A stretch of DNA of 48,589 nt from UBA3871 sp041797745 (lineage in GTDB: Bacteria > Bacillota > Clostridia > Peptostreptococcales > Anaerovoracaceae): positions 1-48,589 of the forward strand of contig JBHBZU010000041.1 of NCBI GenBank assembly GCA_041797745.1. Reading direction: 5' to 3'. Below the pieces are notes generated by a model. It had not been told where the DNA came from. It did no database searches and saw only the letters and a list, made by a program, of their open reading frames with translations. A program made the translations under genes and the position numbers. How positions within the stretch are numbered: the first letter of the stretch is position 1; each line of letters opens with the position of its first letter. This document shows, piece by piece, positions 42,106 to 48,589 of this stretch.

Positions 42106-42948
42106 ATGTATCGCATTATTAGAAAAGAAGCGTTAAAGCCCACCGTTATTTTGTATGAGATTGAAGCTCCGATGATTGCTAAAAAAGCTCAGCCGGGGCA
42201 GTTTATTGTACTGCGTGTGGATGAAGACGGCGAACGTATTCCTATTACTATTCACGATAGTGACATAGATAAGGGCACAGTTACCATCATTGTTCAGACC
42301 ATAGGTGCAACTACCGAAAAGATGGCTCATATGAATCAAGGCGAGTGTCTGCACGATTTCGTAGGTCCATTAGGAAAACCTACTGAAACAGAGGGAAAGA
42401 AAAAAGTTTGTGTAGTAGGAGGAGGCTTGGGCTGTGCTATTGCATATCCTGTATTAAAGAAATTCCATGAATGCGGTGCCGAAGTGCATGCTGTTTGCGG
42501 ATTTAAGAACAAGGATTTGGTTATCCTTGAAAAAGAATTTAAGGAAGTTTCTGATGTTATGAAAATCTGTACAGATGATGGTTCATATGGTCAGAAAGGT
42601 ATGGTTACACAGGCGTTGCAAGAATTAATCGAAGCAGGTAATACCTATGACGAGATTTTTGCAATAGGTCCTATGATTATGATGAAGTTCGTTTGTAAAA
42701 CAACTGAACCATATGGTATTCCAACAACTGTCTCCATGTCACCTATTATGATTGACGGAACCGGTATGTGCGGTTGCTGTCGTCTGACTGTTGGCGGTGA
42801 GATGAGATTTGCTTGCGTAGACGGTCCTGACTTTGACGGTCATCAGGTTGACTGGGATTTGGCTGTAAAGCGTAATCAGATGTACCGTGAATTTGAGTTG
42901 AAGAAACATGAAGAAACTTGTAATCTTTTTAAACAGGAGGTAAGGTAA
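42106..42948 (+). CDS. nfnA: NfnA: FAD/NAD-binding small subunit of NADH-dependent ferredoxin:NADP+ oxidoreductase
   Basis: Small subunit of the electron-bifurcating NfnAB complex, related to PyrK and to sulfide dehydrogenase SudB. The flavin domain has AQPGQFIVLRVDE and RIPITIHD. The NAD(H) part has CVVGGGLGCAIAYPVLK and FAIGPMIMMKFV. The C-terminal cysteine block GTGMCGCCRLTVGGEMRFAC holds the 2Fe-2S site. The length of 280 residues is typical. ATG 42106 follows AAGAGGA. nfnB starts one base after the stop, so the two are coupled. Alone it might be called a dihydroorotate dehydrogenase electron-transfer subunit, but no pyrD is nearby. Confidence 0.93.
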   Translation: MYRIIRKEALKPTVILYEIEAPMIAKKAQPGQFIVLRVDEDGERIPITIHDSDIDKGTVTIIVQTIGATTEKMAHMNQGECLHDFVGPLGKPTETEGKKKVCVVGGGLGCAIAYPVLKKFHECGAEVHAVCGFKNKDLVILEKEFKEVSDVMKICTDDGSYGQKGMVTQALQELIEAGNTYDEIFAIGPMIMMKFVCKTTEPYGIPTTVSMSPIMIDGTGMCGCCRLTVGGEMRFACVDGPDFDGHQVDWDLAVKRNQMYREFELKKHEETCNLFKQEVR

Positions 42949-42949
42949 T

Positions 42950-44341
42950 ATGGCTAACATGAGTTTGAAAAAGAATGAGATGCCGTCCCAAGAGGCAAAC
43001 CTCCGTAACAAGAACTTTTTAGAAGTAGCTCTCGGCTATACCGAAGAGCAGGCTTTAGATGAAGCTGCCCGCTGCTTAAACTGCAAGAATCATCCTTGCG
43101 TTAGCGGTTGTCCTGTTAATGTAAATATTCCGGATTTCATTCAGAAGATTAACGAAAAGGACTATGAGGGAGCCTATAAAATCATCAATGAAACCAGTTC
43201 ACTTCCTGCTGTTTGCGGTCGTGTTTGTCCGCAGGAGACTCAATGTGAAATGCATTGTGTCAGAGGGATAAAGGGTGAGCCTGTCGGTATCGGTCGTTTG
43301 GAAAGATTTGTAGCTGATTGGCATAACGAACACTCAAATGAAAAGCCTGTAAAGCCTGTTTCAAACGGTCACAAGGTGGCTGTTGTAGGTTCCGGCCCCA
43401 GCGGTCTTACCTGTGCCGGTGACTTGGCTAAAAAAGGTTATGAGGTAACTGTGTTTGAAGCACTTCATTTAGCAGGAGGCGTTCTGGTTTACGGTATTCC
43501 GGAATTTCGTCTTCCAAAGGCTATTGTTCAGAAAGAAGTAGACGGCTTGGAGGCTTTAGGCGTTAAGGTTGAAACCAATATGGTTATCGGACGCACTTGC
43601 TCTATTGACGAGCTGATGGAAGAATATGGCTTCGAGGCGGTATTTGTTGGGTCAGGCGCAGGACTTCCTATGTTTATGCATATTCCGGGTGAAAACTTAA
43701 AGGGTGTATATTCAGCGAATGAATTTTTAACTCGTATAAATCTTATGAAAGCTTATCGTCCTGACAGCGATACTCCTATCATGGACTTGGCAGGCAAGAG
43801 AGTAGCAGTTGTTGGCGGCGGTAATGTTGCAATGGACGCTGCTCGCTGCTCCAAACGTTTAGGTGCGGAGGTTTGGGTAGTATACCGTCGTGGCATGGAA
43901 GAACTTCCTGCAAGACATGAAGAAGTTGAGCATGCCATCGAAGAGGGTATTATTTTCAAGACCTTAAATAACCCTGTTAAGATTAACGGAAATGAGGATG
44001 ATTCCGTTGTATCAATGACCTGCATTGAGATGGAATTGGGAGAACCTGACGAATCAGGACGTCGTCGTCCTATCGAGAAAAAAGGCTCCGAATTTGATTT
44101 AGATGTAGACGCTGTTATCATGTCTTTAGGAACTACTCCAAATCCACTGATTAAGAGTACTACCAAGGGTTTGGAAGTAAACAAAAAAGGCTGTATTATT
44201 GTCAATGAAGAGGGACTTACATCTCGCGAGGGTGTCTATGCCGGAGGAGATGCTGTTACAGGAGCGGCAACAGTTATTCTCGCTATGGGAGCGGGAAAAC
44301 TGGCTGCGCAGTCCATTGATGAATATTTGTCACAAAAATAG
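42950..44341 (+). CDS. nfnB: NfnB: NADPH-binding large subunit (GltA-type)
   Basis: Large subunit of NfnAB; reversibly couples NADPH oxidation with NAD+ and ferredoxin reduction. It is often annotated as homotetrameric NADPH-dependent glutamate synthase (gltA). Two 4Fe-4S sites lie in the N-terminal domain (CLNCKNHPCVSGCPVNVNIP near residue 42, CGRVCPQETQCEMHC near 90). The FAD site is VAVVGSGPSGLTCAGDLAKK, the NADPH site VAVVGGGNVAMDAARCSKRL, and the final block EGVYAGGDAVTGAATVILAM. The length of 463 residues is typical. ATG 42950 follows CAGGAGGTAAGG at the end of nfnA. The adjacent small subunit makes NfnB the better call than glutamate synthase. Confidence 0.93.
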   Translation: MANMSLKKNEMPSQEANLRNKNFLEVALGYTEEQALDEAARCLNCKNHPCVSGCPVNVNIPDFIQKINEKDYEGAYKIINETSSLPAVCGRVCPQETQCEMHCVRGIKGEPVGIGRLERFVADWHNEHSNEKPVKPVSNGHKVAVVGSGPSGLTCAGDLAKKGYEVTVFEALHLAGGVLVYGIPEFRLPKAIVQKEVDGLEALGVKVETNMVIGRTCSIDELMEEYGFEAVFVGSGAGLPMFMHIPGENLKGVYSANEFLTRINLMKAYRPDSDTPIMDLAGKRVAVVGGGNVAMDAARCSKRLGAEVWVVYRRGMEELPARHEEVEHAIEEGIIFKTLNNPVKINGNEDDSVVSMTCIEMELGEPDESGRRRPIEKKGSEFDLDVDAVIMSLGTTPNPLIKSTTKGLEVNKKGCIIVNEEGLTSREGVYAGGDAVTGAATVILAMGAGKLAAQSIDEYLSQK

Positions 44342-44402
44342 TTTTACTTAAGAATTTTGATTAACGCAGAAAGCGTGATTGAATTAAGAAAAAGGTGTCC
44401 GA

Positions 44403-44444
44403 ATTAGGTGAATGTTCACAAGCACATTTTTGAAATCACCTAAT
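44403..44444 (+). other. Inverted repeat in the nfnAB 3' region
   Basis: ATTAGGTGA at 44403-44411 pairs with TCACCTAAT at 44436-44444 around a 24-base loop, just upstream of the terminator. The rest of the 398-base gap (44488-44609) is A/T-rich with small imperfect direct repeats and no ORF. Confidence 0.5.
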
Positions 44445-44459
44445 CTATGGGGCATATGA

Positions 44460-44490
44460 GGCGGACAGTTTTGGCTGTCCGCCTTTTGTT
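44460..44490 (+). terminator. Intrinsic terminator of nfnAB
   Basis: A perfect 9-bp GC-rich stem (GGCGGACAG with CTGTCCGCC), a 6-base loop and TTTTGTT. Confidence 0.92.
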
Positions 44491-44609
44491 ATCTTAAATT
44501 CGTTGTGGTATTATTATCCTATGATATGTATTTTAATCCTACAAAATGTTACGCTATAAAATGTTATGGTAATAATCCGAAAAATGTAGGCAATAACCCG
44601 AAAAACTTG

Positions 44610-44638
44610 TTGACTTGTTGGCTTGTTTGATATACACT
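44610..44638 (+). promoter_or_regulatory. Promoter for hflX
   Basis: TTGACT at 44610-44615 with TACACT at 44633-44638, 17 bases apart; TATACA at 44631 (15 bases) is an alternative -10. Confidence 0.5.
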
Positions 44639-44739
44639 ACTCAAAATTAAAAAAGGAGTAAATAGGGTTTTACGAAGAAGTGTAAAACTTGCCTAAAAAC
44701 TGTAAACCGTGATACAATTCCTCTGGGAGATTAAGAACA

Positions 44740-46011
44740 ATGATTAAATTTGACGAAAATAATGAAGTAATTGAAAATGATATATATAAAGCTATTACAG
44801 TAGGCTTATCCATGGGAGAAGACATTTCTTACTCAATGGAGGAACTTGCTCAGCTTGCCAAGGCAGCGAATGCAGAGGTTTTGGGGAAGATGATTCAGAA
44901 TTTGGAAAAGCCCAATACGGCGACTTTCATCGGTAAGGGTAAGGTTGAGGAATTGGCGTTGATGTGTCAGAACATGGAGGCGGATACCGTTATCTTCAAC
45001 AATGAGCTTTCAGGCATGCAAATTAGAAATCTTGAAAACGCTTTGGATGTAAGGGTAATTGACCGTACCATTCTGATTTTAGATATTTTCGCAGCTCGAG
45101 CAACCAGCAGAGAGGGAAAACTTCAAGTAGAATTGGCGCAGCTTCAATACAGAATGCCAAGACTTTTGGGTTTTGGTAAATCACTTTCCCGTTTAGGCGG
45201 AGGCATTGGTACCAGAGGGCCGGGAGAAAAGAAGCTTGAAACCGACAGACGCCACATTGAAAGAAGAATGGATGACATTAAGGCAGAACTTGTCAATATC
45301 AAGAATGTGAGAACTACGCAACGCTCCAGAAGAGAAAAATCGGAGATTCCCGTAGTGGCATTGGTAGGATACACAAACTCAGGAAAGTCTGCACTTATGA
45401 ACCGCTTACTTACGATTGAAGAGAATCAGGAAAAGTCTGTATTTGAAAAAGACATGCTTTTTGCTACTTTGGATACTTCTCAACGCCGCATTTCCCTGGA
45501 GGGTAACAAAGAATTTATTCTTATTGACACAGTAGGTTTTGTCAGCAAGCTGCCACACCAGCTGGTGAATGCTTTCAAGGCAACTCTTGAAGAAATGCAT
45601 TATGCAGACCTGCTTTTACAGGTGGTGGATTCCACTTTTGAAAATAAGGACTTCCATATTGAAGTGACAAACAGGGTTTTAGAAGAGATAGGAGTAGGCA
45701 ATAAGGAAAAAGTGATGGTTTATAACAAGATAGACCTTTGCGAAGAGGATTTTCCTGAAGCGGACATCTGTATTTCTGCAAAATACGGTACCGGTGTAGA
45801 TAAGCTGATGAAAATTATTGAAAGCAAGATTTTTGCAGGTCGAAAGACCGTAAAAATGCTTATACCTTATACCAGAGGAGACATCACCTCTTATCTTCAG
45901 GAAAAGTCGAATGTGCTTCAAATGGATTACGAAGCAGAGGGAACCTTGCTTAAAGTAGAGGTGAACGAGGCGGATTATAGCCGCTTGGAACAGTATATAA
46001 TAAAGGAATAG
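44740..46011 (+). CDS. hflX: GTPase HflX
   Basis: Ribosome-associated GTPase that splits stalled or stressed 70S ribosomes. The N-terminal domain has TATFIGKGKVEEL and DTVIFNNELSGMQIRNLE. A coiled linker begins at GGGIGTRGPGEKKLETDRR. The G domain has G1 GYTNSGKSALMN near residue 212, G3 DTVGFVSKLPHQLV, G4 NKID and the SAKYGTG G5. The length of 423 residues is usual. ATG 44740 follows GGGAGA. The YigZ gene starts 2 bases after the stop. Confidence 0.96.
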   Translation: MIKFDENNEVIENDIYKAITVGLSMGEDISYSMEELAQLAKAANAEVLGKMIQNLEKPNTATFIGKGKVEELALMCQNMEADTVIFNNELSGMQIRNLENALDVRVIDRTILILDIFAARATSREGKLQVELAQLQYRMPRLLGFGKSLSRLGGGIGTRGPGEKKLETDRRHIERRMDDIKAELVNIKNVRTTQRSRREKSEIPVVALVGYTNSGKSALMNRLLTIEENQEKSVFEKDMLFATLDTSQRRISLEGNKEFILIDTVGFVSKLPHQLVNAFKATLEEMHYADLLLQVVDSTFENKDFHIEVTNRVLEEIGVGNKEKVMVYNKIDLCEEDFPEADICISAKYGTGVDKLMKIIESKIFAGRKTVKMLIPYTRGDITSYLQEKSNVLQMDYEAEGTLLKVEVNEADYSRLEQYIIKE

Positions 46012-46013
46012 AT

Positions 46014-46655
46014 ATGCTAAAGACTGTTATGGGGCGAGGCTCCGCGGAACAGATAATTGAAAAATCCAAGTTCATTGCTTATGTGGCGCCTGCAACTAAC
46101 CGCGAGGAAGCGGAGGCTTTTATCGCAGAAATCCGTGAAATGCACAAGGACGCCACCCATAATGTGCCGGCAATGGTCATAGGCGAGAACATGCAGATAC
46201 AGTGGGGAAGTGATGACGGAGAACCCGGAGGTACCTCAGGCACGCCAATGGTTCAAATGATTACTAAAGAGGGCATTACCAACGTTGTTGTGGTGGTTAC
46301 ACGCTACTTTGGAGGTATCAAGCTGGGACCGGGAGGACTTGTACGTGCCTATACCGGCAGCTGCAAGCTGGGGCTTTTGGCTGCCGGACTTTGTGAAATG
46401 AGGGAAAGGGTGAGGTTCACAGTTTCCATGGGATATTCCTATCTTGCCAAGCTTCAGAATATGGCTAAAACACAGGAAGCTGCGGCAGGGGGCTTTGACA
46501 TAAAAGATATTATTTATGCCGACAATGTAACCTTAACGCTGGAAGTTGAGGTGAACCGATTGGAGACTGTGAAAACGGTAATAAACAACCTTACAGGCGG
46601 TATGGCGGAGATTCTTTCAGAGGAGAGGAACATGGTTAAAGTTCCGATTAAATAG
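46014..46655 (+). CDS. yigZ: YigZ/IMPACT family protein
   Basis: Conserved protein with an N-terminal IMPACT (UPF0029) fold and a C-terminal DUF1949 ferredoxin-like part. Blocks are KSKFIAYVAPATNREEAEAFI, DATHNVPAMVIG, SDDGEPGGTSGTPMV and VVVVTRYFGGIKLGPGGLVRAY (first and last given in part). Eukaryotic IMPACT regulates translation through GCN1; the bacterial role is not established. At 213 residues it is full length. It starts 2 bases after hflX, so translation is probably coupled. Confidence 0.93.
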   Translation: MLKTVMGRGSAEQIIEKSKFIAYVAPATNREEAEAFIAEIREMHKDATHNVPAMVIGENMQIQWGSDDGEPGGTSGTPMVQMITKEGITNVVVVVTRYFGGIKLGPGGLVRAYTGSCKLGLLAAGLCEMRERVRFTVSMGYSYLAKLQNMAKTQEAAAGGFDIKDIIYADNVTLTLEVEVNRLETVKTVINNLTGGMAEILSEERNMVKVPIK

Positions 46656-47111
46656 ATGGCAATGATTAAGAAATTGAAAGAGAATATATCAGAAAAAAAC
46701 CTAACGAAATTGGAAAAAGAAGATGTGGCGAAAGCGAGTAATTCTGATGTATTAGAGGATGGAAATATACATACAACAGAGGATAGAAAAACTGTTGCAA
46801 GGGAAATGGAAAAGGCTGGCAAGGTGGAAGCAGCAGAAATGGAAAAGGCTGATAAGACGGAAAATGAAAAGGTGACAGCTGAAGACACAATGGTACCAAG
46901 CATGGATGAAGTGCAGATTAAAAAGCTGGGGAGAATACAGTTTTGGGTGGTGCTTGCCCTGTTTGTAGGCGTGGGTATTATCACAGAGGCAGTGACCTAT
47001 TTCTTTGGAAAGACGGCAGGAACAGTAGCTTTATGTATAATTGCAGTGATTATTTCCGTTTTTCTATACAAAGATGAAATCTTGTCTATTTTTTCTCGAA
47101 AAAACCGTTGA
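46656..47111 (+). CDS. Hypothetical protein, charged disordered N-terminus with two C-terminal membrane helices
   Basis: Not recognised. Residues about 1-88 are rich in Lys, Glu, Ala and Thr with no hydrophobic core, including a small internal repeat (REMEKAGKVE, then AEMEKADKTE). Two hydrophobic segments follow: FWVVLALFVGVGIITEAV near 95-112 and TVALCIIAVIISVFLY near 122-137. The chain ends with a basic tail. Its ATG directly follows the yigZ stop and has no clear ribosome site, so translation would be coupled; ATG 46662 is an alternative. It may be a membrane-tethered adaptor, but that is speculation. Its stop codon overlaps the -35 of the tRNA-Asn promoter. Confidence 0.7.
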   Translation: MAMIKKLKENISEKNLTKLEKEDVAKASNSDVLEDGNIHTTEDRKTVAREMEKAGKVEAAEMEKADKTENEKVTAEDTMVPSMDEVQIKKLGRIQFWVVLALFVGVGIITEAVTYFFGKTAGTVALCIIAVIISVFLYKDEILSIFSRKNR

Positions 47112-47136
47112 CAGACGTAGGCTCATATGGTAGTAT
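47108..47136 (+). promoter_or_regulatory. Promoter for tRNA-Asn
   Basis: TTGACA at 47108-47113 and TAGTAT at 47131-47136, 17 bases apart. The -35 overlaps the stop codon of the preceding gene. Confidence 0.65.
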
Positions 47137-47169
47137 GATAAAGGTTTCACTCAAGAAACTACACCATAT

Positions 47170-47244
47170 TGCGAAGTAGCTCAATGGTGGAGCAGGCGGC
47201 TGTTAACCGCAAGGTCGAGGGTTCGAGCCCCTCCTTCGCAGCCA
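47170..47244 (+). tRNA. tRNA-Asn (GTT)
   Basis: Cloverleaf with acceptor TGCGAAG/CTTCGCA, D stem GCTC, anticodon GTT in the loop CTGTTAA, T arm with GTTCGAG, discriminator G and encoded CCA. It stands apart from the tRNA operon that follows. Confidence 0.97.
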
Positions 47245-47272
47245 ATTATTAAATCAGCAGATTGGGCTAGAA

Positions 47273-47320
47273 TCCGCGAGGGCAAATCAGTCCGGTTAAC
47301 TGATTTGAGCGGAGGTTTTA
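47273..47320 (+). terminator. Stem-loop after tRNA-Asn
   Basis: CAAATCAGT (47283-47291) pairs with ACTGATTTG (47299-47307) around a 7-base loop; an outer TCCGC/GCGGA pair extends it. AGGTTTTA follows. It may end the tRNA-Asn transcript. The remaining bases to 47395 hold no ORF or tRNA. Confidence 0.45.
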
Positions 47321-47395
47321 TCGGAGCTGATTCAGTTGCGAAACGAGGTAAGCTCTTCTTCCGCAGTCAATTCAATAAAAAAGTAGAAAAACTAC

Positions 47396-47424
47396 TTGAC
47401 ATAGTAAACTAGATACTGTATAAT
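47396..47424 (+). promoter_or_regulatory. Consensus promoter of the tRNA operon
   Basis: TTGACA at 47396-47401, exactly 17 bases, TATAAT at 47419-47424. It lies 38 bases before tRNA-Val and gives the following tRNA genes one strong start. Confidence 0.9.
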
Positions 47425-47462
47425 TTATAAATGTGTCAAGCACTTAAAAATGCAGCACACAA

Positions 47463-47538
47463 GGGGGTTTAGCTCAGCTGGGAGAGCATCTGCCTTACAA
47501 GCAGGAGGTCACAGGTTCGAGCCCTGTAACCCCCACCA
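47463..47538 (+). tRNA. tRNA-Val (TAC)
   Basis: Acceptor GGGGGTT/AACCCCC, anticodon TAC in loop CTTACAA, encoded CCA. First gene after the operon promoter. Confidence 0.97.
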
Positions 47539-47545
47539 AATACAT

Positions 47546-47622
47546 GGCCTGGTAGTTCAGTTGGTTAGAATGCCAGCCTGTCACGCTGGAGGTCACCGGT
47601 TCGAGCCCGGTTCAGGTCGCCA
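47546..47622 (+). tRNA. tRNA-Asp (GTC)
   Basis: Acceptor GGCCTGG with TCAGGTC (two G-T pairs), anticodon GTC, discriminator G, encoded CCA. Confidence 0.96.
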
Positions 47623-47642
47623 TTTATTTTACTAGTAGTTAT

Positions 47643-47717
47643 GCTGGTGTGGCTCAACGGTAGAGCAGCTGATTTGTAATCAGCAGGTTGGGGGTTCGAT
47701 TCCCTCCACCAGCTCCA
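47643..47717 (+). tRNA. tRNA-Thr (TGT)
   Basis: Acceptor GCTGGTG/CACCAGC, anticodon TGT in loop TTTGTAA, discriminator T, encoded CCA. Confidence 0.97.
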
Positions 47718-47739
47718 ATAGAATCAACTGAATACTCTT

Positions 47740-47824
47740 CGAGGGATTCCCGAGTGGCCAAAGGGGGCGGACTGTAAATCCGTTAGCTAAGCTTTCGATG
47801 GTTCGAATCCATCTCCCTCGACCA
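47740..47824 (+). tRNA. tRNA-Tyr (GTA)
   Basis: Acceptor CGAGGGA/TCCCTCG, anticodon GTA, long variable arm of class II tRNAs (85 bases), encoded CCA. Confidence 0.96.
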
Positions 47825-47834
47825 ACATTAATGT

Positions 47835-47909
47835 GCGGAAGTGGCTCAGGGGTAGAGCATCGCCTTGCCAAGGCGAGGGTCGCGAGTTCGAATCTCGTCT
47901 TCCGCTCCA
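47835..47909 (+). tRNA. tRNA-Gly (GCC)
   Basis: Acceptor GCGGAAG/CTTCCGC, anticodon GCC in loop TTGCCAA, discriminator T, encoded CCA. Confidence 0.97.
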
Positions 47910-47926
47910 ATTTTTTTCTTTACTTC

Positions 47927-48000
47927 GCGGATGTAGTTCAGTGGTAGAACGTCAGCCTTCCAAGCTGATCATGTGAGTTCGATTCTCATCATCCGCTCCA
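47927..48000 (+). tRNA. tRNA-Gly (TCC)
   Basis: Acceptor GCGGATG/CATCCGC, anticodon TCC in loop CTTCCAA, discriminator T, encoded CCA. With the GCC isoacceptor before it, all glycine codons are covered. Confidence 0.97.
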
Positions 48001-48021
48001 ATTCGTATTGATTATGAATGT

Positions 48022-48098
48022 GGGCTCGTAGCTCAGCTGGATAGAGCATCGGCCTTCTAAGCCGTGTGTCTTGGGTTCGAATCCCAACGGGCTCACCA
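48022..48098 (+). tRNA. tRNA-Arg (TCT)
   Basis: Acceptor GGGCTCG with CGGGCTC (two G-T pairs), anticodon TCT in loop CTTCTAA, encoded CCA. Reads AGA/AGG. Confidence 0.96.
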
Positions 48099-48116
48099 TT
48101 TTATAATATACTAGAA

Positions 48117-48193
48117 TGGGGTATAGCCAAGCCGGTTAAGGCAACGGACTTTGACTCCGTCATTCGTAGGTTCGAGTCCTGCTACCCCAGCCA
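48117..48193 (+). tRNA. tRNA-Gln (TTG)
   Basis: Acceptor TGGGGTA/TACCCCA, anticodon TTG, discriminator G, encoded CCA. Confidence 0.97.
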
Positions 48194-48196
48194 TAC

Positions 48197-48272
48197 GACC
48201 CATTAGCTCAGGCGGTAGAGCACTTGACTTTTAATCAAGGTGTCCCGAGTTCGAGTCTCGGATGGGTCACCA
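48197..48272 (+). tRNA. tRNA-Lys (TTT)
   Basis: Acceptor GACCCAT/ATGGGTC, anticodon TTT in loop CTTTTAA, encoded CCA. Only 3 bases separate it from tRNA-Gln. Confidence 0.97.
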
Positions 48273-48305
48273 AAGTTTTATTGATAAGTCAGCGCTATCT
48301 CTGCT

Positions 48306-48394
<89 letters not shown>

Positions 48395-48419
48395 TATCTT
48401 GCATAGTTTGACAAACCAT

Positions 48420-48514
<95 letters not shown>

Positions 48515-48535
48515 TAATTTGCATGGGTTTAATAT

Positions 48536-48589
48536 AGGGGTATAGCTCAGCTGGTAGAGCAGCGGTCTCCAAAACCGCGTGCCGTGGGT
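48536..48589 (+). tRNA. tRNA-Trp (CCA), cut by window end
   Basis: Acceptor 5' strand AGGGGTA, D arm GCTCAGCTGGTAGAGC, anticodon CCA in loop CTCCAAA, then the start of the T arm. The 3' part lies beyond the window. Confidence 0.93.

Noticed and set aside
42106..44341. Pyrimidine gene pyrK plus glutamate synthase small subunit
   Set aside because: No pyrD or large glutamate synthase subunit is adjacent; the one-base-spaced pair with the 2Fe-2S and two 4Fe-4S sites fits NfnAB better.
47450..47635. Short ORFs across the tRNA genes (also minus strand at 47680-47910 and 48267-48473)
   Set aside because: These are typical false frames made by tRNA sequence (for example GFEPT-like peptides) and fully overlap tRNA genes.

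Overview
The window is a chromosomal segment of a low-to-moderate GC, strictly anaerobic-looking Firmicute of the class Clostridia. The signs are Gram-positive gene blocks (yraN-comM-dprA-topA-hslVU-codY; rpoN next to a glycolytic operon; secG and rnr), AGGAGG-type ribosome sites, CCA-encoding tRNA genes, and the anaerobic energy enzymes NfnAB and a K+-dependent, probably Na+-pumping membrane pyrophosphatase. A family-level guess (Eubacteriales, Anaerovoracaceae-like) is only inference. No phage, IS element or CRISPR array is visible.

Layout. 1-4.2 kb: a VanZ-like protein cut by the window edge, miaB, a secreted SGNH/SASA-type esterase with an Ig-like domain, and an M50 protease. 4.2-9.5 kb: a minus-strand GntR/FCD regulator divergent from a short homoserine dehydrogenase, then a SEC-C protein, nth, trmL and rpoN. 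9.6-15.1 kb: a glycolytic operon gap1-pgk-gap2-tpiA-eno ending at a strong terminator; it has two different GAPDHs and lacks cggR and gpmI. 15.1-19.8 kb: a D-glutamate/5-oxoproline cluster behind a consensus promoter (DUF4392 glutamate-cyclase half, pxpA, a fused pxpB-pxpC, DUF1445/YcsI half). 19.9-27.7 kb: secG, hppA, a VanRS-like two-component pair, a 112-bp tandem repeat array and rnr.

27.9-32.2 kb (minus strand): a K+ uptake operon trkA-trkH1-trkH2 with two unlike TrkH channels. 32.5-44.3 kb: a HAD phosphatase, yraN, comM, dprA, topA, hslV, hslU, codY and nfnAB. 44.7-47.1 kb: hflX, a YigZ protein and an unrecognised small membrane protein. 47.2 kb to the end: tRNA-Asn, then a tRNA operon with its own consensus promoter (Val-Asp-Thr-Tyr-Gly-Gly-Arg-Gln-Lys-Ser-Ser-Trp), the last gene cut by the window end.

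How the genes may work together. The glycolytic operon supplies ATP, with GAPDHs that appear to differ in cofactor choice. NfnAB links NADH, ferredoxin and NADPH pools. HppA converts pyrophosphate into an ion gradient and needs K+, which the Trk operon imports. CodY candidate boxes lie before codY and before nfnAB. The most interesting locus is 15.1-19.8 kb. The two halves of what is one protein in animals (D-glutamate cyclase, DGLUCY) flank a complete 5-oxoprolinase, which suggests a route joining D-glutamate, 5-oxoproline and glutamate, inserted in a gene order (eno-secG-rnr) that is usually uninterrupted in clostridia.
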